DNA of 64,000 bases, taken from the NCBI RefSeq assembly GCF_026745355.1, contig NC_079208.1, forward strand, positions 57,519,892-57,583,891, read 5' to 3'. Of this stretch, positions 10,977 through 22,200 are shown piece by piece. The notes beneath the pieces are model-generated. The model searched no databases. It had not been told where the DNA came from and saw only the letters and a list, made by a program, of their open reading frames with translations. Numbering within the stretch: the first letter of the stretch is position 1; every line of letters starts with the position of its first letter. The position numbers were made by a program, and so were the translations under genes. This DNA comes from Beta vulgaris subsp. vulgaris. Taxonomy: Eukaryota > Streptophyta > Magnoliopsida > Caryophyllales > Amaranthaceae.

Positions 10977-11808
10977 TTGAATAGGCTCAAATTTTTTTTT
11001 TGATAATTATGTAGCTTTTATTAATGCTCTCGGCTAACACAGCCCAAGGGATAGGCTATTACACAGATGTATTCCAGTAGTGCTAGATTACAACCATGCA
11101 AGGAATTCAGATTTTCTATGAAGTCCTTGTTTAGCTAAGGAGTCTGCTACATGATTTGAACTTCTCACATGATGAATTATGGAAAGAGATTCCCATGATG
11201 ACATTGCGTTTCTGATGAAGTTGATCTTGAAATTGAGATTCCATGGTCCAGTTCCTGACGAATTACACCATTTGACTGCATTTTGAGAATCCGATTCGAT
11301 GATGATGTTTCTATGGCGCGTGAGGTCATTTGCAGCTGAGATCTGGATTGCTCTGTAGATGGCGTGAACTTCTGCGCTGTTGATCTCCATAAGGGGAATC
11401 GGAGCCGAGAACATACATATGAATTTTCCAAGGCTATCCCGGAGAACTCCTCCAATAGCTGAACAGTGAGAAGTTGAGGTAAGAGAGGCGTCCACGTTCC
11501 ATTTTAGGTAATTTGGGGGAGGGGCACTCCAGTTTGAATTTGGTGAGGAAGGGCCTTGATGGGTTTTTGAGGGGCAGATTTCGGACCATGCTAGACAGGA
11601 AGGGTTTCGGGTGATTTCATTGACGGAATAAGGGAACAAAGAACCCCAAGCTGAGATCCACCATCCAAGTCGGAGAAGTATTAAATCGCATAGAGCCTTC
11701 TTAGAGGAAGAAGTGTTATTGAATATTCTTTCATTTCTCTCTTTCCAAAGTGTCCATATAATCACAAAGAAAGCTGCCCACCATACTTTTATTGAATAGG
11801 CTCAAATT
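10977..11808 (-). mobile_element. 5'-truncated LINE insertion with 17-bp target duplication
   Basis: Flanking copies of TTGAATAGGCTCAAATT occur at 10977-10993 and 11792-11808. A T tract follows the left copy, which is the A tail of a minus-strand retroposon. The insert contains only the C-terminal RNase H region of a LINE (11088-11765). The homologous site next to SDR copy B (about 27849-27870) lacks the insert, giving an empty-site control. The insertion therefore followed the A/B duplication or was absent from the B lineage. Confidence 0.9.
11088..11765 (-). CDS. LINE RNase H domain fragment
   Basis: A 225-residue frame is open from near the truncation point to its own stop. It has the RVT_3-type RNase H fold of plant L1 LINEs. 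Acidic residues are visible in order: WNVDAS, the Glu in NSAEVHAI, ESDSQ, and the last Asp in NHVADSLAKQ, so the catalytic set appears complete. The N-terminal region, WKERNERIFNN, is the usual linker after the zinc-binding region. The reverse transcriptase and endonuclease are missing, so it cannot be autonomous. It lies 121 bp beyond the 3' end of SDR copy A on the same strand. Expression as a stand-alone protein is unlikely. Confidence 0.85.
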   Translation of the reverse strand: MIIWTLWKERNERIFNNTSSSKKALCDLILLRLGWWISAWGSLFPYSVNEITRNPSCLAWSEICPSKTHQGPSSPNSNWSAPPPNYLKWNVDASLTSTSHCSAIGGVLRDSLGKFICMFSAPIPLMEINSAEVHAIYRAIQISAANDLTRHRNIIIESDSQNAVKWCNSSGTGPWNLNFKINFIRNAMSSWESLSIIHHVRSSNHVADSLAKQGLHRKSEFLAWL

Positions 11809-11885
11809 AATGTTTACAAATTACACTTTTATTGGAATATGAAGTAGAAACATCGAGTTATCAAAATGGGTTTGAATTATAGGTC

Positions 11886-12870
11886 TTAAAACAAGCCATG
11901 AATAGTGAAGCCTCCATCAACACAAATGGTTTGACCAGTAATGTAGGAAGCAGCAGGCATGCATAGAAATGCCACCAAGGAAGACACCTCTTCCACCTCT
12001 CCTGTCCTTCCAAGAGGAGTTCGTTCTTTCACTTTAGCCAAATATTCTTTGTCACTAAGGACCTGCCACATCCATTCAAAAAGATCATGCATGTATACTA
12101 TAGAATTCATGATATCATACATACATCATATCTTCTATGAGCTAGTGATTTTTCTGACTTGTGTTCTATAATTAGAAGCTTAGGACCAACACAATATCAA
12201 ATAATCTTCATTGGTTAGGAGTAACATGTATGACCACGTTCATGTGACAATTTCCATCTACGTAATTAAATCCTTCATCCGTTTAGAAATAGTTGCACCG
12301 TTTAATGTTTTCAAGCTTGCCGATGCATGGTTTCAAATGTTAATATCTTCAATTATCAATAAGTAAAAATTATAAAAAGTTAATATTAAAAAAATATATA
12401 CATTGAGATGAATCTAACAAGATCCCATATAACTATGTTTTTCCTAAAATATAAATCACCAAAGATAATCAAAGGATAGGATGTAAATAGTAAACACTAT
12501 GCAAATGGGGAAATTATTTCTAAACGGAAGAAATAAATAATAATCTGGCGATTTTCAGACTCACAGTTTTGTGAATAACGGATGTTGAAACATTTTTTTT
12601 TTTAGAAAGTGTGTGCGACGTTTAATGTCGATTGCAAAAAAACAGTCACGTAATGTGATTACCACTTCAGTAAGTGGAGTACGAATGTAGAAAGGTGCAA
12701 TTGAGTTGGTTCTGATATTATCCTTTGCCCACTCACATGCCAAATTCTTTGCTAGTTGATTCATCGCTCCTGTCAAGAAACAGAACTTTATATCAGAATT
12801 TTCAACAATTGTGAACATCTCAACATTACATATATATATATATATATTATATATATATATATTATATATA

Positions 12871-12909
<39 letters not shown>

Positions 12910-13162
12910 GGGTTCATATGAGAACCATCCTTATGGTGAGAACCACCTCATCAACCATTAGATTAATGAGATGAACTAACTCACAACCGTTAGATCACCA
13001 CGACTCCTAACACTAATTTCTTTCAATTATTCTCATTCCTCTTTCTCTCTCCTATGGGGCGAACGTCTGGCCTGGACGTTCGCCCATTTTATGTTTATGC
13101 CACTTTTTATTGATCATTTTAAACGGTTCTCACGGTTCTCACCATAAGAGCGAGGGTTCTCA

Positions 13163-13242
<80 letters not shown>

Positions 13243-13259
13243 AAATATATTTATAAATA

Positions 13260-13292
<33 letters not shown>

Positions 13293-16200
13293 ACTACCTA
13301 AAAAAGACCTATTAAAATACTTTCGATTGTTAATAACAACCATTTTATGAATTTCAGACCAGAACACCAAATTTTAGTGTTGACTGCAGATGAGTTTCGA
13401 GCAGTGAGCTCACGCGCTGTAAGACAGAAAGAAAGAATTGAAAGAGTCAATCGGAGTTAAAAAAACTTTAACGGTGAAATTTGGTGTTTTGGCCTGAAAT
13501 TCATAAAATAATTGTTAGCAACAACCAGAAGTTATAATAGATCCTTTTAAATAATTTTTTTATTATTAAGTTTTTTCCTACAAAACTTGTGTTTATTAAG
13601 TGTTTGGGCTTATTTCCTGGGTTAAGCCAGCTAGGGACAATCAAGCCCAATAAAGCCTTAAACCTCTAGAGGGCCCCACCTGTGATAGTGGCTCCCAGCT
13701 GTCAGTGCCCTCCAGCTGGCCTACAGTTGGGATATCCCAAGCACTATAAATACTCAACCCCCTCATCAATGAGCAGGTATTGAATTCTTACCTAGAACCA
13801 GAGCATCTCTCTCTAGACTTTATCTCTCTAAGCTTGATAACTGACTTGAGCGTCGGAGACGCGATCCCGGAACAACCCCCAGGGCAGTCTAACCATTACT
13901 TTTGCAGGATTCCGGCTTACGGACTTTGGACTCAGGACATTCGAATCTGACCCGGTATTCCCTAAGCAAAGGAATCAGTACCCTTAATTTCTAGACAGAA
14001 ACAGTTTGGCGCCGTCTGTGGGGATAGTACAAAAAGTTACTTCGCCACCACTCACTCAGATTTACTTACCCAGCTACTCAGCTCAGAACGCCAATTGACA
14101 ATGGCACCAACAAAGAACACTCGCGCTAAGCAAGCCTCTGACCAGGTCGGTCGGCCAGAAAGAGGCCACTCCCCCGCGCACAATAGGGAACCCCCGAACC
14201 CTCGTCCGGAGCGAGGTCACTAGCCTGCGCATAACAGGGAGGCCGAGCGGACCCCCTCACCGGATCGGAAGTCACCTACCGTCCAAACTCTGGACCCTCG
14301 GTCGGTATCCCAGCATATTTAGCATGTGGAGCCTCAGCCGCTCTTTGCGTCTGACCTGGCCCTTATCACGGCTCAGCTCCAGGAAACTTTCCAAAAGGGC
14401 ATGATGGACATGATGGCCATGCTCCAACAGAGGCAGCCGCAACAAGTCACCCCGCTCAACCAGTATGAGCCCAGAGAGCGCACAGTCGTCCGCTCCCAGA
14501 GGGACCACTCTCGTTCTAATCGGGATCCACAACCTAGCCGGCCACGGTCCGATGCGAGAGACCCGAGCCACCGGGAAAGAGAAAAGTCAGCACGACAGGG
14601 GTCGGCCCGTCTGCATGCAGAAACCCATATATCTAAATCCCCAAGGGGGGTGTGGGTCGGAAACCCCAAGATGCCCGAGAATTCCTTAACAACAAGAAGC
14701 GCCTCAGCCAAGGCTATGACGCCCGGGAATTCCTCAAGAAAAAAGCAAATGACCGAGAGGGCCAAGGGGACTCGGCTCATTCTCAGCCTCCTAGGCTAAC
14801 TGGAGGAGGGCTCAAGTTCTTGATCCCCTTCAGCCAAGAAATCCTAGGGACCCAGCCCCCGGGGAAAATCAAAACCCCCCTGATCGAGCCATTTGCGGGC
14901 CTAACCGATCCAGATGATCATATGGCTAGCTACAAGGCTCAAATGAGCGTTCAGACAAGTTGCGAGGCCACTTGGTGCCGCTTCTTCCCTACCACTCTCA
15001 AAGGTCTGGCTCTCAATTGGTTCCAAGAACTACCGGCGGGGGTCATCACTAACTTCGCCATACTGGAACACCTCTTCATCCACCAGTTCGTAGCTGGAAA
15101 GAGGCAAAGAAAAACCAGCCTTCACCTCATGGGGGTGAAGCAAGACAAGAATGAATCCTTGTCGGACTATATAAAGAGGTTCAACGAGGAATCTCTCAAA
15201 ATAACCGACCTACAGGACGCTGTAGCCTTCGCTGCCCTTATGTCCGGGCTCCAACCAGGTCGGCTCAGATGGTCATTGGCCGAGAATGAAGTAAAAACTT
15301 ACTCGGAAGCCATGGCTAGGGCCCAAAGATTCATCCAGGCCACGGACATCTGCCGCTACTCGGATGAGGGTGGCAAGAAGAGAAAGGACCAGGGCAAACT
15401 CAACCACTACCTAAAGCGCTCGAGCGAAGAAAAGGGGAAGCAAAAGGTGGGTCAGTCGAACAGCGGTGACACGGAAGGATTCATCGGTGTCATCGCTGGG
15501 GGATTCGCGTCGGGAGGCCTAACCGGCCGAGCACGCAAGGCTCACCTTCAAAACCTTAAACATCAGGTGCTTGACGTCCAGCTCCCTCGAGCTAGTGGCC
15601 CCGTCATGACCTTCGGGGAACCCAGTCGGACGTTGCACGTTCCGCACGACGACCCCCTAGTCATCGAGCTCAAGGTAGCTAATACCAAGGTGAAGAGGGT
15701 ATTGGTGGATAGTGGGTCATCCGCTGATATAATCACCCTCGACTGCCTCAAGAAGTTGAAGTACACCGAGCGGGATGTTACCCCCATGGCTCAGCCGCTC
15801 ATAGGCTTCGGGGGCAACTCTGTCCACCCGGTCGGATCAATAAAATTACCCACTCGGATGGGTGAAAAGGGTAAGGGGAGAAGCTTACCGATCGACTTCT
15901 TGGTGGTGGACATTCCTTTGCCTTACAACATAATAATGGGGAGGCCCATGCTAAACAAAGCCAAGGCCGCCATCTCCACCTACCAGCTCCTCTTGCAGTT
16001 TGAAACTGGTGACGGGAAGGTAGGAAAAATTCAAGGCGACCAACAGGCCGCAAGAGAATGCTATGTGAATAGCCTAAAAAATAACGACGTCCAAAAGGAC
16101 TCGAACAATGACGTCCAAAAGGACTCGAAAAAAAGAAAATACGAAGGGGGTCAGCCCTTAACCAGCCTCGAGGTGTACATAACTGAAAACCCCAAGCAAT

Positions 16201-19200
16201 ACGAACGTCCTCAGCCAGCCGAGGATGACGAAGAAGGCAAGATATCATTCAAGTGCTCACGGAGTACCAAGATGTCTTCGTCTATGAGGCCACAGAAATG
16301 CCGGGGCTCGACCCAAAAATCATGTGTCATGAGCTTAACATCAAAGAGGGGTTCAGACCAATCAAGCAAAAGCTCAGACACCAAGGTCCCGAAAGAAACG
16401 CCGCAGCAGCCGCAGAGGTCAAGAAGCTGCTCGAAGCGGGTTTCATAGAAGAATGTCAATACTCGGAGTGGCTGGCCAACGTGGTATTGGTCAAAAAACC
16501 GAGCGGGACATGGCGAATGTGTGTCGATTTCACCGACTTAAACAAAGCCTGCCCAAAAGACAACCACCCTCTGCCAAAGATCGATAGGCTGGTCGATTCA
16601 ACGGCAGGGCATGCCCTTCTCAGCTTCATGGATGCAAATGCCGGCTATCATCAAATTCCCATGGCCGAGAAGGATAGGGTTCATACAGCATTCATCACTC
16701 CTCAGGGGGTCTACTGCTACAAGATGATGCCGTTCGGCCTCAAAAATGCCGGAGCTACATATCAGCGAACCGTCAACAAAATCTTCAGCGACCAACTGGG
16801 TCGAAACATTGAAGTATACGTTGACGATATGATAGTCAAAAGCCGGACTCAGGCCAAAGGCCGCCAAGAAATGCTCGTTCTTGAAAAGTTTGCAGCTCGG
16901 GAGCCAGTTCCCCGCTACAAAGACCTCGCCACCATCCACTATCTTAGCCTCCAGCTGCATATAAATAGCGGCCACGGCTTCCTCGTCGGACAGCTCTGGC
17001 ACCTTGAAATTTAAGCAGTGGTTTGGCTCGGCCAACGGAGGCACAGTGGGGATGCCCCATTCCCCTCCGTAGTACACAAAAGCGAATCCTCGGCGGAACC
17101 CCTTCTGAGAGGTGGGAAGATCAAGGACTGTTCGGTAGCCCCGCCGAGCCTGAAAGCACCACCAGCCCGGACCATGATCCCCGGCTGGCATCTCGAACAG
17201 CTTGTACATATGCCGCCAAAGGGTGAGGGTCGGCTTGACTCCAATAATATCGCAGATTACCTGGACGGCCAAGATTCCACCCCAAGAATTCGGGGAAAGC
17301 TGACCCAGGCATAGATTGTAGGCGTTCAGAATGTCCTTCTCGAACTGGGTCAGCGGGAACCTCAAACCCATCTCCATGGCCTTGTAATAGAAGGCGGTGC
17401 ATCCGGGAGGTGGGGTCAGGATGGTATGGCTGGCATCGGGTCGGACAAGCAAGTAGGGGTCCTTTATTTGAAATTTGGCCGCTTGGCCCCGGGCATCTTC
17501 TAGCAGAGCCTTTATTAAGGACGGAAGTGGGAACTTCGCTCCCGGTCCACCTTTGGGATCAAGCTCCGGATATACGAGCCGCCCGGACGTCGACGCTTCA
17601 CCTTCTTCTCCCGGCATAGCTATCCTAACTACACCATCAGACAGATATTTGTCTAAGTAACTCCTCGAAGAAGGATAGGCCAGGGACACCTCCCAGGGTA
17701 GGGGGATGGCACCCTCGGCCTCCTCCTCCTCGGCTTGCGAAGGAGTACTCGGGAGGGAAAGCGCCTCAGGCACAGCCGAGGGATCCGGGCAACTTATTAA
17801 AGTTGACACCAATACCATTCCCATACCTCTCACTTCCTCGGCTAAATTATAAGGAGGTGAGGGGGGGTGTCACTGACTCGGACGAGCTCCCCATTATTTA
17901 TCAACAGAGGGGGTCGACCGATTTTATTAAAAGAAAGAGAAGAAAAACTTAGTAAAAAGCAAAACAAGTGCGTACCTGGTCGGACGAAGAAGATGGAACC
18001 CGGACTTAGAGAGAGAAGAAACTCTAAAAGTAGAGAGAGAAGAGCAGAAATCTCAAATTTAGAGAGAGAGAGAGAATTGTAAAAGTGACAAAATCTCTCC
18101 CCTCTCTCCCTACTTATAGGCAAAATCCTCGGTGTTCGTGTCCCGCGTCGCATCTCGGACCGGGCCTGTGTTTTCGCCACCTTAATGGGCCTCCCAAATG
18201 CCCAAAACTGTTCAAAGACACAGCTCCCAGGAATATCAATCGTCACAAAGGTCATAAATGACCAGAAGTTGAATCGCCACCATGTTTTCAAGCACCCAAT
18301 AATCCACCATCGCCACGTGGCATTTCGGGTTTCAAGAAACTATTAAGTTCACCAGCTCAAGATTGCTAGTTCATCAGCTCAAGGTTACTAGCTCGGTCAT
18401 TCAGCCAGTGGTCCAAAGCCTTAGGCACCGGCTCGGACAAGCATGGGGCTCATTAGCCCCTCATCCGAGCCGCGTCCAACCAACTCGGCCAAGGAGGCTC
18501 TCCTCTTTGGTTGAGCAAGTCTCCTAAGTCCCAGATTGACTTAGCGAGAGCAGGCACCGGCTCGGACAAGCATGGGGCTCATTGGCCACTCATCCGAGCC
18601 GCGTCCAACCAACTCGGCCAAGGAGGCTCCCCTCTTTGGTTGAACAAGTCTCCTAAGTCCCAGATTGACTTAGCGAGAGCAGGCACCGGCTCGGACAAGC
18701 ATGGGGCTCATTGGCCCCTCATCTGAGCCGCGTCCAACCAACTCGGCCAAGGAGACTCTCCTCTTTGGTTGAGCAAGTCTCCTAAGTCCCAGATTGACTT
18801 AGCGAGAGCAGGCACCGGCTCGGACAAGCATGTGGCTCATTGGCCCCTCATCCAAGCCGCGTCCAACCAACTCGGCCAAGGAGGCTCTCCTCTTTGGTTG
18901 AGCAAGTCTTCTAAGTCCCAGATTGACTTAGCGAGAGCAGGCACCGGCTCGGACAAGCATGGGGCTCATTGGCCCCTCATCCGAGCCGCGTCCAACCAAC
19001 TCGGCCAAGGAGGCTCCCCTCTTTGGTTGAGCAAGTCTCCTAAGTCCCAGATTGACTTAGCGAGAGCAGGCACCGGCTCGGACAAGCATGAGGCTCATTG
19101 GCCCCTCATCCGAGCCGCGTCCAACCAACTCGGCCAAGGAGACTCTCCTCTTTGGTTGAGCCAACCCCCAAAGTCCAAGAAGTGACTTAGCAAGAGCGAA

Positions 19201-22200
19201 GTACCGGCTCGGACAAGCATGTGGCTCATTGGCCCTTCGTCCGAGCCATGTGTAAGAAGGCCAAGGAGGCTATCCTCTTTAGCGGCTCGGGTCGGCGCAT
19301 GCTCCCCTTTTCTCCCAGGGACCGGGTCGGCATATAAGCTCCCATCCCCTTGAAGATATTGGGTCGGCACACGCCACCCCCTCTTCTTGAAAAAAACTGG
19401 GTCGGCACACGCCATCCCCTCTTCTTGAAGAAAACTGGGTCGGCACATACCACCCCTCTTCTCAGAAGACCGGGTCGGCATATGTCACCCCCTCTCCTTG
19501 AAGAGATTGGGTCGGTACATGCCACCCCTCTCCTCAAGAAGACTGGGTCGGCACATGCCACCCCTCTCCTCAGAAGACCGGGTCGGCACATGCCACCCCC
19601 TCTCCTTGAAGAGATTGGGTCGGTACATGCCACCCCTCTCCTCAAGAAGACCGGGTCGGCACATGCCACCCCTCTCCTCAAGAAGACCGGGTCGGCACAT
19701 GCCACCCCCTCTCCTTGAAGAGACTGGGTCGGCACTTGCCATCCCTCTCCTCAAGGAGACCGGGTCGGCACTTGCCACCCTTCTCCTCAAGAAGACTGGG
19801 TCGGCAGCTGCCTCCCTCCTCCTCCAGGAGACCAAGTCAGCCTAGGCTCAGGGTTATCTGGGTTCCGCCACGAACGGGAGACGCTTCAGCAAGGCCTCGA
19901 TGTTTCCCCTTCCTGGCGTGGGGCTAATTGTTTGGGCTTATTTCCTGGGTTAAGCCAGCTAGAGACAATCAAGCCCAATAAAGCCTTAAACTTCCAGAGG
20001 GCCCCACCTGTGATAGTGCCTCCCAGTTGTCAGTGCCCTCCAGCTGACCTACAGTTGGGATATCCCAAGCACTATAAATACTCAACCCCCTCATCAATGA
20101 GCAGGTATTGAATTCTTACCTAGCAAACCAGAGCATCTCTCTCTAGACTTTATCTCTCTAAGCTTGATAACTGACTTGAGCGTCGGAGAGGCGATCCCGG
20201 AACAACCCCCGGGGCAGTCTAACCATTACTTTTGCAGGATTCCGGCTTACGGACTTTGGACTCAGGACATTCGAATCTGACCCGGTATTCCCTAAGCAAA
20301 GGAATCAGTACCCTTAATTTCTAGACAGAAACATTAAGTATTTTCTGACAAAATATCCTATATTTTTTAATCCTAAGCAGGAGCGAAACCATATTGAGGG
20401 GCATTGCCCCTGTCCACTCTCATTTTTATTTTATTTTCAGATATGTGAAATTTGGGTATGGGTTTTGAGTACGACCTCAAAATTTCACCAACTAAGCTAA
20501 CTAACATCCATATAATTAAGTCGAAGTTCGGTTGATACCTTTTGCTGTGCCATAAAGAGAGCCAACATCAACAGCCACGACACCAGCTACGGAAGACATG
20601 AAGATGATGCTGGCAAATCCAGATGCCTTGAGGAGGGGATGTGCAAGTTGGCAAAAATGGTAAGCTGATTCAAGGTTGGTGGTCATTACAGTTGCATATT
20701 CCTCAGCTGTGAACTCTGTTGTTGGCTTTTTCATGTAAGCCCCAACATTGTTCACCTAGGTTAAGTAACCAAATTACCGTTAGTGACAGTTTAAGAAATT
20801 CAAGGGTTCGTAATACTTTGAAGTCCCAATGTGAGATAGGATCGAGTATATATGCATGTAATAATAACTTCATTGAACACATGGGATAGAAGCTAATAAA
20901 GTATAACTTTCTCATGATCATGAAACTGATATGATTAATTTGCGCTTACAATAGTACCCAATTACCTGATAAACATCTATCTGATAGATGTTTATCAATG
21001 ATAAATTTGTCAATGTATATGCATGGGAACAGGTTGTCAGCTAAATAAAAAAGTGATTTCGAAAATTGTAAATTGTAGTGTTCATTGCTACTACAACTAG
21101 TGTTCATGAACTATAAATAGTGTTTTATTCCTCTTCTATTTTCTGGGACCCACATCACCAACTTTTCAGTAAGGCTACTAGCCTGTAAGAAACACCAACA
21201 CATTGGCTGGTGAGGCATGCATAGCATGCTAAGGAAATACCCCAACATAATACTGGGGGTAAGGATCGAACCCCTGATCTCAGGGGCCAAGGGGGAGTGC
21301 TCTACCCATTTGAGCTAACTCCTATCCTTATTATTCCCTGATAGATGTTGATAAATGTTTATCATTTCTCCCCAATAACCCACCACTTAGTTTAAGTAGT
21401 GGCACATAATTAAAGACATCTAATCATTATTACATGAATAACACAAAAACACTTTATTGTTTGATGGCGAACAATAAACTCTAAGCTATTAAAAACTCTA
21501 CTTTTTATTAGGTTAGGCAGTTATGCTAGAGTTGATCATTTTGGTCTGGTCCTGTCCGATTTTGGGCAGAATTTTTGGCCCGCGGTCGGGCCTGACCTGA
21601 ATTTTTTTGGCTTCTGGCACACCAAAAACGACTTTTTTTTTGGCATGGCTCGAATTTGGTCCGAAAAGCCTGATAAATTTGGCCCAAAATAGCGGGTTTT
21701 GGACACAAAAATTCTATCTGACCTTTGGCCCGACCCGACTAATGGACAATTTTTTTGCCCGAACCCGGCCCGGCCCACGATCACCTCTCCGTTATGCTAT
21801 ATGCAATCCTTATAAGATAGAAATACACTATCTAGAATGAAACACAAGTTGTAAATTTATGAAAAAAAATTATACATACATCAACCTATATAATAAATGA
21901 TCAATTAATGTATATATTTTCCATTTTGTAGTTTCTTATATACAGCCCTAAGAGCTGCATATAGATTTTCCCTTTATATCATACTTGTTGAACGTGAAAT
22001 AATTAGATACATGAATGTATCTTTTAACAATCATGTTTACCACCAAACAATTTAGGATTCAATTTAGCCGTGCTCTCTATTATATAAGAAAAGATAAAAA
22101 AAATTCCGAACATAAAAAAATAGGAAGAGAAAGTGCTAACTAGGATATTGAGCTTGCCCTTGAACTCAGATGATACTATTTCCATTAGATTCTCTCTTTG

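Larger units (their letters stand above)
13601..20333 (+). mobile_element. Tat-lineage Gypsy LTR retrotransposon, internally deleted
   Basis: A complete 6.7-kb element is flanked by a perfect 5-bp duplication TTAAG (13596-13600 and 20334-20338). The LTRs are 13601-14003 and 19929-20333, both TG...CA. I count about eight substitutions and one 2-bp indel between them, so roughly 98% identity and a fairly recent insertion. Inside are a broken gag-protease-RT region in sense, an antisense ORF of the gypsy-associated PF04195 type, and two minisatellites in the 3' untranslated part. RNase H and integrase are absent. It sits in intron 3 of SDR copy A in the opposite orientation to the gene. Confidence 0.92.

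Noticed and set aside
18511..19185. Protein-coding gene made of 43-residue repeats
   Set aside because: Open frames arise because the 129-bp repeat is divisible by three; several frames are open and no start, domain or codon bias supports translation.
18424..19245. CRISPR-like array
   Set aside because: The 129-bp units are contiguous and have no unique spacers. It is a minisatellite in a plant retrotransposon.
19226..19845. Repetitive proteins encoded on both strands
   Set aside because: They are products of the GGGTCGGCAC minisatellite.
21240..21325. tRNA gene on the minus strand
   Set aside because: The A and B boxes look tRNA-like, but acceptor and T-stem pairing fail and a SINE-type body follows.
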